Position numbers and translations under genes: made by a program
The notes under the pieces: model-generated
Seen by the model: the letters and a program-made list of their open reading frames with translations, nothing else
Told to the model about the DNA's origin: nothing
The model's database searches: none
Shown here: piece by piece, positions 8,176-18,680 of the stretch
How the letters are laid out: every line of letters begins with the position of its first letter
Position numbering within the stretch: the first letter of the stretch is position 1
DNA from: Alteribacillus persepolensis
GTDB lineage: Bacteria > Bacillota > Bacilli > Bacillales > Marinococcaceae
Assembly: GCF_900099605.1 (NCBI RefSeq)
Contig: NZ_FNDK01000002.1
Span: forward strand, 174,131-238,130
Length of the DNA: 64,000 nt
Reading direction: 5' to 3'

Positions 8176-9651
8176 ATGAAATGGAAAGTGAAAGTAGCAA
8201 CTCTTGTCATCGGGGCGGTATTAATCGCTGGAGCTGGCGGTGTATTTGCAGGGATGTCTATCAATGACGATACCAGTGATACGCGCTATGCTTCGGATGG
8301 CAGTGAGCATTCAGGTGCTGACACTAATGAGGATACGCTGCAAGACGGATTTGACAAGATGGAACAAGTGTACCAGACGATTACAGAACAGTATGTAGAA
8401 GATGTGGATGAAAGCGAATTGATTGAAGGAGCACTAAAAGGCATGGTGGAAGAGTTAGATGACCCCCATTCTGCCTATATGGACCAAGAAACAGCTTCAG
8501 AATTCAGTCAGTCTCTTGAGTCTTCTTTTGAAGGGATTGGAGCGGAAGTGAGCATGGTTGATGACGCTGTAACCATTGTTGCTCCATTTAAAGATTCGCC
8601 AGCAGAAAAAGCAGGCTTGCAGCCAAGTGATCAAATTTTACAAGTGGACGGAGAAAGCACAGAAGGAGACTCATTGAACGAAACGGTGTTAAAGATCCGC
8701 GGAGAGAAAGGCTCGACTGTGACGCTGACGGTGCAGCGCGAAGGAACGTCTGAACCGTTCGATGTCGAAGTCGAGCGTGATGAAATACCAGTAGAAACAG
8801 TATATTCCGAGACTTTTGAAGAAAACGGGCAAACTATTGGTTATTTAGAGTTAACATCTTTTTCAGAGAATACGGCGGCAGAATTTGAAGAGCACTTAAC
8901 AGAGTTAGAGGAGTCCGGGATAGATGGATTAATTGTGGATGTTCGCGGTAATCCAGGTGGATTTTTAAACAGTGTCGAAGAAATTGGGAATCTCATTATT
9001 CCTGGCAATGAAACGGTTGTACAAATAGAAGACCCAAATGGAGAAAGAGTACAATCGGTGTCGACATTAAGTAATAAAAAAGATTATCCGATTGTTGGGT
9101 TGATTAATGAAGGCAGTGTGTCGGCTTCTGAAATTTTAGCTGCTGCTTTAAAAGAAGCAGGTGGATATGACTTGGTTGGACAGACAACATTTGGTAAAGG
9201 GACGGTCCAGCAGTCAATGCAGCTTGGTGATGGGAGTGAACTCAAACTGTCGATGTTTAAATGGCTCACCTCAGATGGGAATTGGATTAACGAGGAAGGT
9301 GTCGAACCAACGGTGGAAGTGACACAGCCAGATTACTTTTATTCACCTGCTCTGTCGATTGAAGACTCTCTGCAGCAGGATAATAATGCAGAACAAGTGA
9401 AAACAGCGCAAGAAATGCTGAAAGGATTGGGGCATGACCCAGGCCGTACGGATGGGTATTTTGATGAGCAGACTGTCTCGGCCGTAGAATCTTTTCAGGC
9501 CGAGCAAGAAGGTCTTGATATCACTGGTGTGATTGATGAAGAAACTGCCGGACGCCTCAACCAAGCATTGTTAGAATTGATTCGTGATCCGGCAAACGAT
9601 AGACAACTCCATGAAGCACTAGATTTAGTAAGTGAACAAGCATCTTCGTGA
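8176..9651 (+). CDS. ctpB: S41 C-terminal processing peptidase CtpB
   Basis: 491-residue exported serine protease. N-terminal signal or anchor helix (residues 6-28), acidic low-complexity segment, PDZ domain (about 110-195; IGAEVSMV to VQREG), S41 protease core with catalytic S316 (VSASE) and K341 (FGKGTVQ), 25 residues apart as in the Tsp/CtpB family, then a C-terminal peptidoglycan-binding domain (about 415-465). In B. subtilis CtpB cleaves SpoIVFA in the sigma-K checkpoint; whether that role holds here is inference. Shine-Dalgarno GAGGTGAAAG precedes ATG 8176. Followed by minJ, as in B. subtilis. Confidence 0.95.
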   Translation: MKWKVKVATLVIGAVLIAGAGGVFAGMSINDDTSDTRYASDGSEHSGADTNEDTLQDGFDKMEQVYQTITEQYVEDVDESELIEGALKGMVEELDDPHSAYMDQETASEFSQSLESSFEGIGAEVSMVDDAVTIVAPFKDSPAEKAGLQPSDQILQVDGESTEGDSLNETVLKIRGEKGSTVTLTVQREGTSEPFDVEVERDEIPVETVYSETFEENGQTIGYLELTSFSENTAAEFEEHLTELEESGIDGLIVDVRGNPGGFLNSVEEIGNLIIPGNETVVQIEDPNGERVQSVSTLSNKKDYPIVGLINEGSVSASEILAAALKEAGGYDLVGQTTFGKGTVQQSMQLGDGSELKLSMFKWLTSDGNWINEEGVEPTVEVTQPDYFYSPALSIEDSLQQDNNAEQVKTAQEMLKGLGHDPGRTDGYFDEQTVSAVESFQAEQEGLDITGVIDEETAGRLNQALLELIRDPANDRQLHEALDLVSEQASS

Positions 9652-9730
9652 TGTGAAGCATCCCTGTGAAAGCCTTCATGGGGCCATCTAAAAGGAAGAA
9701 AGGAACCGTCTGTCAAAGGAGATGCTGCTA

Positions 9731-10921
9731 GTGATTGATTTTGGCTTTGAATTGTTAAAAGGGATCGGGCGCTTGTTTGCCCATCCGCTTACATATTTTA
9801 TCCCCTTTATTATGTTTCTTATGGGCGTGATGCGTGTAAAACGGGAGCGTCATGCGTTTCATACGAGCGTGCGCGGCGCATTATTTGATGTCACTGTGCC
9901 GCTTTTACCTGGTGTACTTGCCGGGATATGTTTATCTGTATTTATTTTAGTGGCGGGAGTAACCGTTCCTGCTGCTTTTGTTCATTTAGTAGGAGTCATT
10001 ACCGCCGTGTTTCTTCTGTTCGGCAGAATACGCTGGCTCTCACCCTCGTACACCATTGGTCTTGCGATGATATTGGCATTTTTCCTGCCCTCGTTTGAAA
10101 GTGATTACACTTGGCTCGATGAATTTTTTACTGAACTGGGGCAGGGGGATTATCGTCCGGTTGTTGTTTTGCTTGCGGTAACGTTGTTTATCGAAGGGAT
10201 TCTGCTTTTAAAAGATGGAAAACGCCATACGTCCCCGCTCATTGTAAAAAGTTCCCGCGGGAAATGGATTGGTGCGCACTTGCTGCAGCGTATTTGGTTT
10301 ATTCCGGCATTCTTTGTTGTGCCGGGAAGTGCGGTAGAGGCGGTGAATTGGTGGCCGGTTATACCCGTGAATGAAAGCGGATTTGCCCTTTTTCTCATCC
10401 CATTTGTGATCGGGGCAAAGCAGCGAATGTTTTATGCACTGCCTGCTCAAACGTTACAGCCCGTTGGCAAGTTTGTTATACTATTGTCTCTATTCATTGC
10501 GGTATGTGCTGTGTTTGCGTATTACGAGCCGCTCATCATCATGTATGCAGCCGTTGTAGCTATGCTGTTTAGAAGTATCCTGATGCTGTGGAGCAGGCGA
10601 CAAGAACAAAATCACCCTCCGCTTTTTGCACTTCGCGAGCGCGGCATTCGTATTTTAGGCATTCTGCCGGAGTCGCCGGCAGAAAAAATGGCTCTGCAGC
10701 CCGGAGAAATTATTATGAAAGTAAACGGCCAGGAGGTAAATAACGAAGCGGAATTTTATCAAGCTTTGCAGAAAAACTCAGCGTACTGCAAGTTAGAAGT
10801 TGAAGATGAACAAGGAGAAGTTCGCCATACACAGTCAACGGTATATGATAATGAACATTATGAGCTGGGGCTGTTGTTTGTAAAAGAAGAAGAAGAAATA
10901 GTAACGACGATGGAGGCATAA
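9731..10921 (+). CDS. minJ: MinJ-like PDZ membrane protein (division site selection)
   Basis: 396-residue polytopic membrane protein: about seven to eight hydrophobic helices in residues 15-285, then a single PDZ domain (about 297-380; RILGILPESPAEKMALQPGE). B. subtilis MinJ bridges DivIVA and MinCD at division sites and has the same layout, length and position after ctpB. ATG 9722 lies inside the Shine-Dalgarno AAAGGAG (9715-9721), so GTG 9731 with 9-nt spacing is the likely start. Sequence conservation in this family is low; the name rests on context and architecture. Confidence 0.85.
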   Translation: MIDFGFELLKGIGRLFAHPLTYFIPFIMFLMGVMRVKRERHAFHTSVRGALFDVTVPLLPGVLAGICLSVFILVAGVTVPAAFVHLVGVITAVFLLFGRIRWLSPSYTIGLAMILAFFLPSFESDYTWLDEFFTELGQGDYRPVVVLLAVTLFIEGILLLKDGKRHTSPLIVKSSRGKWIGAHLLQRIWFIPAFFVVPGSAVEAVNWWPVIPVNESGFALFLIPFVIGAKQRMFYALPAQTLQPVGKFVILLSLFIAVCAVFAYYEPLIIMYAAVVAMLFRSILMLWSRRQEQNHPPLFALRERGIRILGILPESPAEKMALQPGEIIMKVNGQEVNNEAEFYQALQKNSAYCKLEVEDEQGEVRHTQSTVYDNEHYELGLLFVKEEEEIVTTMEA

Positions 10922-10925
10922 TGGG

Positions 10926-10956
10926 AAAAGCGGCAACGGCCGCTTTTCTTTTTTTT
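10926..10956 (+). terminator. Terminator of ctpB-minJ
   Basis: AAAAGCGG (10926-10933) pairs with CCGCTTTT (10940-10947), then a long T run (10949-10956). Confidence 0.85.
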
Positions 10957-10957
10957 A

Positions 10958-11210
10958 TGATTCCCATCCAAACGTTGAGATGCATAAATGCTGTACTTTG
11001 ACTGTATTTGGTAAATAATAGAATGAAAAGAAAAACAGCGAATTGCTCCATCAGGGCTCGGTCACAAGCCAAAGGTGTAGCAAGAATGGATTATCGTGCT
11101 AAACCAACTGTTTATTAAAATTTAGAAATGCATGATGGTGATTGCGTCTGGCGTCAGCTGTCGATATGACTATAAAGGCGATAACAAAATGTAACAAAGC
11201 CTTCCTATGA
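10958..11210 (+). other. Intergenic region before uvrB, no gene seen
   Basis: B. subtilis carries csbA upstream of uvrB. No comparable membrane ORF is present here. Confidence 0.5.
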
Positions 11211-11215
11211 AAAAA

Positions 11216-11227
11216 GAACGTATATTC
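11216..11227 (+). promoter_or_regulatory. Near-consensus LexA (SOS) box of uvrBA
   Basis: GAAC-GTAT-ATTC compared with the Bacillus SOS box GAACRNRYGTTC: one mismatch (A for G in the second half). It lies about 32 bp upstream of the -10, overlapping the -35 region. uvrBA is an SOS operon in B. subtilis. Confidence 0.6.
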
Positions 11228-11255
11228 GCATATTCGTTTGAATTGACTTCATATG

Positions 11256-11264
11256 TGGTATAAT
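11256..11264 (+). promoter_or_regulatory. Extended -10 promoter of uvrBA
   Basis: TGGTATAAT, a perfect TGnTATAAT, 55 nt upstream of the uvrB start codon. The upstream -35 is weak (TTTGAA at 11237-11242). Confidence 0.65.
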
Positions 11265-11318
11265 GTATAAGCGGTAATACAAGATGATTAGTGATGTGTA
11301 GAAGCGAGGGATGGGCTC

Positions 11319-13295
11319 ATGAATGAAACGTTTGAATTAGTTTCCAAATATGATCCACAAGGAGATCAGCCGGAAGCCATTAAAGCATTAGTACAAGGCA
11401 TTAATGAAGGAAAACGACATCAAACCTTGCTTGGAGCTACAGGAACAGGAAAGACATTTACTGTGTCAAATGTCATTAAAGAAATAAATAAGCCAACCCT
11501 TGTTATTGCTCATAACAAAACATTAGCAGGCCAGCTGTACAGTGAGTTTAAAGAGTTGTTTCCTAATAACGCCGTGGAGTACTTTGTCAGTTATTACGAC
11601 TATTATCAGCCGGAAGCATATATCCCGCAAAACGATACGTATATAGAAAAAGACGCCAGCATCAATGATGAAATTGACAAATTGCGTCACTCGGCAACGA
11701 GCGCGTTGTTTGAGAGAAATGATGTCATTATTGTCGCGAGTGTTTCTTGTATTTACGGCTTAGGTTCGCCGGAAGAATACCGTGACCTCGTGCTGTCATT
11801 AAGAACAGGCATGGAAATGGAAAGAGACCACGTTCTCCGTGAGCTCGTGGATATTCAGTATGAACGAAACGACATTAATTTTGTCCGCGGAACGTTTCGA
11901 GTCCGCGGAGATGTGGTGGAAATATTTCCAGCCTCACGCGATGAACACTGTATCCGCGTGGAGTTTTTTGGTGATGAAATAGACCGTATAACGGAAGTGG
12001 ATGCTCTTACGGGTGAAATTCTCGGTGAGCGCAATCACGTCGCTGTTTTCCCAGCTTCTCACTTTGTCACAAGAGAAGAAAAAATGCAAAAAGCGATTAA
12101 AAACATTGAAAAAGAGTTAGAAGAACAGCTAGCTTATTTCCGGGAAAAAGGCAGAGAGCTGGAAGCACAGCGCTTGGAACAGCGCACGAACTACGATATT
12201 GAAATGATGAAAGAAATGGGGTTTTGTTCAGGGATTGAAAACTACTCCCGTCATTTAACGTTTCGAAAGCCGGGGGAATCCCCCTACACACTGCTTGATT
12301 TCTTTCCAGATGACTTTCTCATTGTTGTTGATGAATCACATGTTACTCTCCCCCAAGTACGAGGCATGTACAACGGAGACCAAGCCAGGAAAAACGTGTT
12401 AGTAGATCATGGTTTTCGGCTTCCTTCAGCAATGGACAACCGGCCGCTGCAGTTTACGGAGTTTGAACAACGTGTAAAGCAAGCCATCTATGTATCGGCA
12501 ACACCTGGTCCGTATGAAGAAGAACATTCACCGGAAATGGTCGAACAGATTATCCGGCCGACTGGATTGCTTGATCCAACCATTGATGTACGTCCAATCG
12601 AGGGACAGATTGACGATTTAATTGGTGAAATTAATGAACGAAAAGATGAGAAGGAACGCATTCTCGTTACAACGTTAACGAAAAAAATGGCAGAAGATTT
12701 AACGGATTATTTAAAAGAAGTCGGTATTCGTGTGAAGTACTTACATTCCGATATAAAAACGCTCGAGCGAATTGAAATCGTCCGTCAGCTGAGAATGGGT
12801 GAATTTGATGTGTTAGTCGGCATTAACCTTCTTCGGGAAGGGCTTGATATTCCGGAAGTATCCTTGGTGGCGATTCTCGATGCCGATAAAGAAGGTTTTT
12901 TGCGTGCGGAACGCTCATTAATCCAAACGATGGGACGGGCGGCGCGCAATGCTAATGGGCACGTCATTATGTATGCTGATAAAATGACAGATTCTATGGA
13001 AACGGCCATTTCTGAAACGAATCGACGCCGTGACATTCAACAAGCATACAATGAAAAACACAATATCACCCCGCAAACGATCCAAAAAGATATACCAGAC
13101 TTAATTCAGGCTACCGTCACTTCCGAAGAGACGGAGGATTTTGATAAGCCGGCACTGGATAAGATGAGTAAAAAGGAACGTCAAAAAGTAATCGATGAAC
13201 TAGAGGAAGAAATGAAACAAGCAGCCAAAGATCTTCAGTTTGAACGGGCTGCAGAACTTCGTGATATGCTGCTTGAATTAAAAGCGGAAGGATGA
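11319..13295 (+). CDS. uvrB: Excinuclease ABC subunit B
   Basis: 658-residue DNA helicase-like subunit of nucleotide excision repair. Walker A GATGTGKT (about residue 40), the beta-hairpin region with [10 protein letters not shown] that clamps damaged DNA, DEXX-type VVDESHVT, helicase motif [11 protein letters not shown], and a C-terminal UVR domain (last 40 residues, [22 protein letters not shown]) that contacts UvrC. Full family length. Expressed from an SOS-type promoter region and followed with a 4-bp or shorter junction by uvrA. Confidence 0.98.
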   Translation: MNETFELVSKYDPQGDQPEAIKALVQGINEGKRHQTLLGATGTGKTFTVSNVIKEINKPTLVIAHNKTLAGQLYSEFKELFPNNAVEYFVSYYDYYQPEAYIPQNDTYIEKDASINDEIDKLRHSATSALFERNDVIIVASVSCIYGLGSPEEYRDLVLSLRTGMEMERDHVLRELVDIQYERNDINFVRGTFRVRGDVVEIFPASRDEHCIRVEFFGDEIDRITEVDALTGEILGERNHVAVFPASHFVTREEKMQKAIKNIEKELEEQLAYFREKGRELEAQRLEQRTNYDIEMMKEMGFCSGIENYSRHLTFRKPGESPYTLLDFFPDDFLIVVDESHVTLPQVRGMYNGDQARKNVLVDHGFRLPSAMDNRPLQFTEFEQRVKQAIYVSATPGPYEEEHSPEMVEQIIRPTGLLDPTIDVRPIEGQIDDLIGEINERKDEKERILVTTLTKKMAEDLTDYLKEVGIRVKYLHSDIKTLERIEIVRQLRMGEFDVLVGINLLREGLDIPEVSLVAILDADKEGFLRAERSLIQTMGRAARNANGHVIMYADKMTDSMETAISETNRRRDIQQAYNEKHNITPQTIQKDIPDLIQATVTSEETEDFDKPALDKMSKKERQKVIDELEEEMKQAAKDLQFERAAELRDMLLELKAEG

Positions 13296-13300
13296 CCTGT

Positions 13301-16183
13301 ATGGACCTTGATCATATACAAATTAAAGGCGCTCGTTCGCACAATTTACAAAACATCGACGTGGCCATCCCACGAGATCAGTTCGTAGTATTAACTGGGT
13401 TATCTGGTTCAGGGAAATCTTCGCTGGCCTTTGATACGATTTATGCCGAGGGGCAGCGCCGTTACATTGAGTCGTTGTCGGCTTATGCCAGACAATTTTT
13501 AGGACAAATGGATAAGCCGGATGTTGATTCGATTGAGGGATTGTCTCCAACGATTTCGATTGACCAAAAAACGACCAGCCGCAATCCTCGTTCGACGGTC
13601 GGCACGGTAACAGAGATTTTTGACTATTTAAGGTTATTGTTTGCCAGAATCGGCAAACCAATATGTCCAAAGCACAACGTAGAAATTGCTTCACAAACTG
13701 TCCAGCAGATGGTTGATCGAATGACGGCATATCCAGAACGAACAAAGATGCAGATTTTAGCCCCGCTCGTAACCGGCAGAAAAGGGGAGCACGTCAAAGT
13801 GCTGGAAGACTTGAAACAGCGCGGCTTTGTCCGGGCGCGTGTGGACGGAGAAATGCGTGAAGTGGCAGAAGAAATTTCCCTTGATAAGAATAAAAAACAT
13901 CATATCGAAGCTGTCGTTGACCGTGTGGTGATAAAAGAGGGTGTAGAAAGCCGGCTGGCTGATTCATTAGAGACAGCGCTTGAATTAAGCGGTGGAAAAG
14001 CTCTCATTGATGTTGTTGGGGAGGAAGAACTTCTATTTAATCAACATCATGCTTGTCCTTACTGCGGCTTTACGATTGGAGAGCTCGAACCGCGTTTGTT
14101 TTCGTTTAACAGCCCGTTTGGTGCTTGTCCAACGTGTGATGGTATTGGAAGCAAGCTTGAAGTAGACAAGGAGTTAGTCATTCCAGACTGGGACCGGACA
14201 CTACGTGATCACGCGATTGCAGCTTGGAAGCCGACGAGTTCGCAGTACTATCCGCAGTTGTTGGAGTCAGTGTGCAGCCACTTTGGCATTGATATGGATG
14301 TAGCAGTGAAAGAGCTGCCTAAACAGCAAATGGACATTCTTTTACATGGAAGTGGACAAGAACGAGTGGCGTTTCGTTATGAAAATGACCGAGGCGCTGT
14401 GAAAGAACGCCACATTTATTTTGAAGGGGTACTGCATAACATTGCACGGCGGTACCGTGAAACATCTTCAGATTTTATCCGTGAACAAATGGAACAGTAC
14501 ATGACACGCAGTGCCTGCTCCACTTGCAAAGGCTATCGGCTCCGTAAAGAAAGCCTTGCGGTAAAAGTGGACAGCTGTCATATTGGAGAATTGGCAGAGC
14601 TTTCCGTTAAAGATGCCAAAACATTTTTTGAAGACCTGGAATTAGATGAAAAAGATCTGGCGATTGCGAATTTAATTTTACGCGAGATCAAAGACAGGCT
14701 CGGGTTTTTAATAAATGTCGGACTTGATTACTTAACGCTCAGCCGTTCGGCAGGAACTCTTTCTGGCGGGGAAGCACAGCGAATCAGACTGGCTACTCAA
14801 ATCGGATCATCTCTTATGGGAGTGCTCTACATTTTGGATGAGCCGTCTATCGGGCTTCACCAGCGTGACAACCACCGCTTAATCCAAACACTCGAGCGTA
14901 TGCGCGACCTTGGGAACACGCTTATCGTCGTGGAGCACGATGAAGACACGATGCTTGCGGCTGACCATATTATTGACATCGGCCCTGGTGCGGGCATGCA
15001 CGGTGGACACATCACTGCTCAAGGTTCCCCGGAAGAAATCAAAGTGGATGAAAACTCATTAACAGGCCAATATTTGGCCGGGAGAAAATTCATACCACTG
15101 CCGGCTGAGCGCAGAAAGCCGCAAAAACGCTGGCTGAAAATAAAGGGAGCAAACGAAAATAACTTGCACGACACAAGTGTTGATATTCCGCTCGGACTGT
15201 TTACGGCTGTCACAGGTGTGTCTGGTTCTGGAAAAAGTACATTAATTAATGACATTTTGTATAAGGCGCTGTCGCAAAAACTGCATCGCGGCAAAGAAAA
15301 GCCGGGCCGCCATAAAAAAATTGAAGGCATGGATCAGCTGGAAAAAGTCATTGATATTGACCAGTCACCGATTGGACGAACACCCCGGTCAAATCCAGCC
15401 ACGTATACAGGGGTGTTTGATGACATACGCGATGTGTTTGCGATGACCAATGAAGCCAAAATGCGCGGCTATAAGAAAGGGCGTTTTAGCTTTAACGTGC
15501 GTGGCGGCCGTTGTGAAGCGTGTAAGGGCGATGGAATTATCCGTATTGAAATGCACTTTTTGCCGGATGTGTACGTCCCTTGTGAAGAATGCCATGGAAA
15601 AAGGTATAATCGTGATACGCTTGACATACGGTACAAAGGGAAGAATATCGCAGATGTGTTGGATATGACGGTTGAAGAGGCCTTGGCGTTTTTTGAAAAT
15701 ATCCCGAAAATAAAACGGAAAATCCAAACGCTGTTTGACGTTGGCCTTGGTTATGTGAAATTAGGACAGCCAGCTACAACTCTATCCGGCGGGGAAGCAC
15801 AGCGCGTTAAATTAGCTAGTCAGCTGCACCGCCGCTCCACAGGAAAGTCTCTCTATATACTAGATGAGCCGACGACCGGTTTGCATGTTGACGATATTGA
15901 CCGGCTGTTGACCGTGTTACAAAGGCTGGTGAGAAATGGCGATACGGTTCTTGTCATCGAGCATAATTTGGACGTCATCAAAACGGTAGACTATATTATT
16001 GACCTTGGTCCAGAAGGCGGTGATAAAGGCGGCAAGCTGGTGGCATCTGGTACACCGGAAGACATCAGCAGCGTGCGGGAGTCCTATACCGGCCACTATT
16101 TAGCACCTGTCTTAGCAAGAGAAAGAAAGCGCATGGAAGAAAAGTTATCACAAGCGGAACAAGTTGCAGAATCCTCTTCATAA
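13301..16183 (+). CDS. uvrA: Excinuclease ABC subunit A
   Basis: 960-residue damage sensor with two ABC ATPase modules: Walker [10 protein letters not shown] (about residue 33) and GVSGSGKST (about 640), two signature motifs LSGGEAQR, and zinc-binding CxxC pairs (CPYCGF/CPTCDG and [15 protein letters not shown]). It loads UvrB onto lesions. An ATG at 13292 overlaps the uvrB stop, but GGAAGG at 13286-13291 leaves no spacing for it; ATG 13301, at 9 nt, is preferred. The two genes form one operon. Confidence 0.97.
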   Translation: MDLDHIQIKGARSHNLQNIDVAIPRDQFVVLTGLSGSGKSSLAFDTIYAEGQRRYIESLSAYARQFLGQMDKPDVDSIEGLSPTISIDQKTTSRNPRSTVGTVTEIFDYLRLLFARIGKPICPKHNVEIASQTVQQMVDRMTAYPERTKMQILAPLVTGRKGEHVKVLEDLKQRGFVRARVDGEMREVAEEISLDKNKKHHIEAVVDRVVIKEGVESRLADSLETALELSGGKALIDVVGEEELLFNQHHACPYCGFTIGELEPRLFSFNSPFGACPTCDGIGSKLEVDKELVIPDWDRTLRDHAIAAWKPTSSQYYPQLLESVCSHFGIDMDVAVKELPKQQMDILLHGSGQERVAFRYENDRGAVKERHIYFEGVLHNIARRYRETSSDFIREQMEQYMTRSACSTCKGYRLRKESLAVKVDSCHIGELAELSVKDAKTFFEDLELDEKDLAIANLILREIKDRLGFLINVGLDYLTLSRSAGTLSGGEAQRIRLATQIGSSLMGVLYILDEPSIGLHQRDNHRLIQTLERMRDLGNTLIVVEHDEDTMLAADHIIDIGPGAGMHGGHITAQGSPEEIKVDENSLTGQYLAGRKFIPLPAERRKPQKRWLKIKGANENNLHDTSVDIPLGLFTAVTGVSGSGKSTLINDILYKALSQKLHRGKEKPGRHKKIEGMDQLEKVIDIDQSPIGRTPRSNPATYTGVFDDIRDVFAMTNEAKMRGYKKGRFSFNVRGGRCEACKGDGIIRIEMHFLPDVYVPCEECHGKRYNRDTLDIRYKGKNIADVLDMTVEEALAFFENIPKIKRKIQTLFDVGLGYVKLGQPATTLSGGEAQRVKLASQLHRRSTGKSLYILDEPTTGLHVDDIDRLLTVLQRLVRNGDTVLVIEHNLDVIKTVDYIIDLGPEGGDKGGKLVASGTPEDISSVRESYTGHYLAPVLARERKRMEEKLSQAEQVAESSS

Positions 16184-16195
16184 CACACCCACGAT

Positions 16196-16277
16196 GCTGC
16201 CTTGGTGCACATGGAAGAAAGGGATAATACATCATGAAGTCCTTTGTCTTTGTATTCCTGTGCGCAGGCAGCTTTTT
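16196..16277 (+). terminator. Possible long-stem terminator of uvrA
   Basis: GCTGCC (16196-16201) pairs with GGCAGC (16267-16272), with GTGCAC/GTGCGC just inside, then TTTTT. The loop is long (about 50 nt), which lowers confidence. Confidence 0.4.
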
Positions 16278-16519
16278 CTCACAAAAATAGATGAGTACAG
16301 CACGTTGGCATGAATGATTGGTGCCTGCAGCATGCGAAGGGGAAGTTTAGATAAGTGAAAAAGCCGGCATACTGCTGTCACGGAATGCTTCATGTTTATA
16401 AAGTTTTCCCTTACACTTTAGGACAGTTAAGGTGATTCAAGGATAAGGGAAGCGGCGGCTTCTGCCACAGGAATTTGGCGGCGTACTGCGCTTTTTGCAT
16501 CATGTTTTCCATTGTTTGT
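16278..16519 (+). other. Intergenic region, nothing recognised
   Basis: No ORF with a ribosome site, no hairpin with T tail, and no known regulatory motif before the sigma-W-like promoter. Confidence 0.4.
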
Positions 16520-16546
16520 TGAAACGTCTTGTGTTAGCCGTTCGTA
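16520..16546 (+). promoter_or_regulatory. Sigma-W-type (ECF) promoter of yvlBCD
   Basis: TGAAAC (16520-16525), 17-nt spacer, CGTA (16543-16546). The B. subtilis sigma-W consensus is TGAAAC-N16-17-CGTA, and the B. subtilis yvl operon is a known sigma-W target. The position, just upstream of GTG 16599, also supports that start codon. Confidence 0.7.
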
Positions 16547-16598
16547 CATAAGGGATAAGGATAGCCCCCTTAGATTATACAAAAGGAAGGGATACACT

Positions 16599-17786
16599 GT
16601 GGAAGAAGAGCGCAAACTAATTTTAAAAATGGTGGAAGAAGGAAAGATTTCAGCAGATGAGGGAGCGAAGTTATTAAAAGCGCTGCAGCAAGAAACAAAC
16701 GAAGATGTATCCAATAAAACAACCAGTTCGGTCTCTGCATCAGAACAAGCTGACTCCACGTATGACAGAGCAGATGTGTCACAGCCTGAAACAACAAACG
16801 GCAGCCTTTCAACAAAAGTCAATTGGGAAGAAGGCAACAAGCGCTACGATGAATGGGAAAAGGAAAAGCAAAAAAAATCAGAGGCAACGACAAGCTTTAC
16901 GGACTTTATTGATAATGCCATTCAAAAAATAAGAGAGCTGGATCTTGATTTTAATTTTGGCACGTATGAAAACGTCCGCCATATTTTTCAACATAAAAAT
17001 ATGACGCAGACCGTATTGGATATATCGTTAGAAAATGGATCTGTCGAGTTAACGCCCTGGAATGAATCAGATATAAAGATTGTTTGTGATGCAAAAGTGT
17101 ATAAAGGGAAAAATCAGGAAGAAGCCCGTCAGGAATTTTTAAAAGAGACAACGTTCGAAACGGATGGCACGCAGTTGAACTTCTATACGAAAACAAAAGC
17201 AATGAAAGTAAATGCTGTCGTATATATTCCAAAAAAGGCCTACGAACGCGTGCAGCTGTACACGTTTAATGGCCATTTGAAAGGGGAATCACTAATAGCA
17301 GACAGTTTCTCCGGCAAAGCTGTAAATGGAAGCTTGACGATTACATCGCCAAATCATTTGCGATTTAGCGGGGAAACGGTAAACGGCCCAATTAAAATTC
17401 ACGGTGGAACATTAGACATTGCTGACATTAAAACAATGAATGGTACGATTGAACTGGATACAGACATTCGGGATGTAGAAGCAGAGTCGGTAAACGGAAC
17501 AATTGACAGCAAACTAGCCATCAGCCAGGACGCACGTGCGAGCTTATCTGCAACGACGGGAAGCATCTTTATTACATTGCCAAGCGATATTCGCACAGAT
17601 GGACAGCTTCGCACCAATGTGGGAAACTATAATTATGCGTTGAGTGATATGGAAATTACAGAAGAAAAGAAAGATTTCATTCAAAAATCGCTGCAATTTA
17701 CGTCGAACCACAGTGCCTCTCCACGCTTACGTTTAGATGCTGCTACAAAAACAGGCTCTATTTCGCTAAAACCGAGGCATATGTAA
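16599..17786 (+). CDS. yvlB: YvlB-like DUF4097 envelope-stress protein
   Basis: 395-residue protein. The N-terminus is a short SHOCT-like helical motif (LILKMVEEGKISADEGAKLL, residues 6-25), then a polar Ser/Thr/Glu-rich linker, then a DUF4097 beta-helix-like domain (about 155-395) with repeating N-G-x-I/L units (VNGSLTI, VNGPIKI, MNGTIEL, VNGTIDS). No signal peptide or TM helix, so probably cytosolic. Function unproven; B. subtilis yvlB belongs to the sigma-W cell envelope stress regulon. The frame extends up to 16512, but GTG 16599 has AAAGGAAGG at 16582-16590 and lies downstream of the promoter. First gene of yvlBCD. Confidence 0.88.
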   Translation: MEEERKLILKMVEEGKISADEGAKLLKALQQETNEDVSNKTTSSVSASEQADSTYDRADVSQPETTNGSLSTKVNWEEGNKRYDEWEKEKQKKSEATTSFTDFIDNAIQKIRELDLDFNFGTYENVRHIFQHKNMTQTVLDISLENGSVELTPWNESDIKIVCDAKVYKGKNQEEARQEFLKETTFETDGTQLNFYTKTKAMKVNAVVYIPKKAYERVQLYTFNGHLKGESLIADSFSGKAVNGSLTITSPNHLRFSGETVNGPIKIHGGTLDIADIKTMNGTIELDTDIRDVEAESVNGTIDSKLAISQDARASLSATTGSIFITLPSDIRTDGQLRTNVGNYNYALSDMEITEEKKDFIQKSLQFTSNHSASPRLRLDAATKTGSISLKPRHM

Positions 17787-17799
17787 GGAGGATATACAG

Positions 17800-18000
17800 A
17801 TGAAAAAACTGTACCGCAGCAAGCAAAACCGCATGCTCGCAGGTGTGTGCGGGGGGATTGCCAATTATTTTAATGTTGACCCCACATTAATTCGTATTAT
17901 TACAGTAGTTATAGCAATTATCACGTGGGGGCTGCCTGTACCATTAGCCTACATTGTGCTTGCGATTATTATGCCAAATGAAGGAGATCATGCAGAGTAA
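17800..18000 (+). CDS. yvlC: PspC domain protein YvlC
   Basis: 66-residue PspC-domain membrane protein: KKLYRSKQNRMLAGVCGGIANYF at the amphipathic N-terminus, then one long hydrophobic segment (about residues 30-58). PspC proteins take part in phage-shock or envelope-stress responses. AAGGAGG sits at the yvlB stop. It shares one base with yvlD (taATG), so translation is coupled. In B. subtilis YvlC is the membrane anchor for LiaH homologue PspA; this role is taken from the family, not visible here. Confidence 0.9.
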   Translation: MKKLYRSKQNRMLAGVCGGIANYFNVDPTLIRIITVVIAIITWGLPVPLAYIVLAIIMPNEGDHAE

Positions 18001-18356
18001 TGGGCTGCGTTCTTCCCTTTATCGTAAATGCGGTGACATTAATGGTTGTGGCAGGATTCTTTGACGGTTTTTACTTAGAAGGAATTGGCGCTGCCATTAT
18101 GGCAAGCATCATATTAACGCTGATTAATTTGTTAATCCGTCCGCTGCTCGTTGTTTTCACCCTGCCAATTACCGTATTTACGCTTGGTTTGTTTATTTTT
18201 ATTATAAATGCTGCTCTCCTTATGCTGACAGCGGGATTGATGGGAGATGCGTTTTCCATTTCTGGATTTGGCATGGCGCTGTTGGCTGCTGTCATTATTG
18301 CGATTTTGAATGTTTTTATTAACAATGTGATTCTTGATATGTTTCAAAAAAAATAA
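18000..18356 (+). CDS. yvlD: Phage holin family 4-like membrane protein YvlD
   Basis: 118-residue, almost entirely hydrophobic protein with four predicted helices and the family segment NLLIRPLLVVFTLPITVFTLGLF. Related proteins carry the name phage holin family 4 but are chromosomal membrane proteins of unknown mechanism. ATG 18000 overlaps the yvlC stop. Last gene of the sigma-W-type operon; a strong terminator follows. Confidence 0.9.
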   Translation: MGCVLPFIVNAVTLMVVAGFFDGFYLEGIGAAIMASIILTLINLLIRPLLVVFTLPITVFTLGLFIFIINAALLMLTAGLMGDAFSISGFGMALLAAVIIAILNVFINNVILDMFQKK

Positions 18357-18366
18357 ATGCATGGGC

Positions 18367-18396
18367 ACGCTGTCTCTAAGAAGGCAGCGTTTTTTG
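18367..18396 (+). terminator. Terminator of yvlBCD
   Basis: ACGCTGTCT (18367-18375) pairs with AGGCAGCGT (18382-18390) with one G-T wobble; a T run follows. Confidence 0.85.
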
Positions 18397-18596
18397 GTTT
18401 CATCAGGATTTATCAGCATGTTTTCTCTTTTGATTGGACAGCGCTTTAGATTCTTTAAGGGCTGCAGGGAGCTTTTTCACTTCTAAAGCAATTTTTTGCC
18501 GTCTGAGAGGCTGTTTTGCTGCGGCGTTTTTGAGTGCTTGTGCTTTTCTAATGGAAGCACCCCATTCTTGGAAGATTCCACATTGTTTAAAAATCG

Positions 18597-18605
18597 TGCT
18601 ACAAT
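18597..18605 (+). promoter_or_regulatory. Extended -10 promoter of the hprK operon
   Basis: TGCTACAAT fits TGnTATAAT with one mismatch. It lies 76 nt upstream of hprK and lacks a good -35. Confidence 0.5.
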
Positions 18606-18680
18606 GATAAAAGTGTAAAAATTATGATGTTTCCTTTTTCCAAAAAGTACTGGATAGAGGAAGTGGCAGGAGGGTGACCA

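Noticed and set aside
16234..16290. 18-codon hydrophobic ORF (MKSFVFVFLCAG...)
   Set aside because: It lies inside the presumed uvrA terminator hairpin and its ribosome site spacing is poor.
18411..18600. Minus-strand open frame rich in Ala, Lys and Arg upstream of hprK
   Set aside because: No ATG, GTG or TTG start in a useful place and no ribosome site; likely chance, although the composition looks protein-like.
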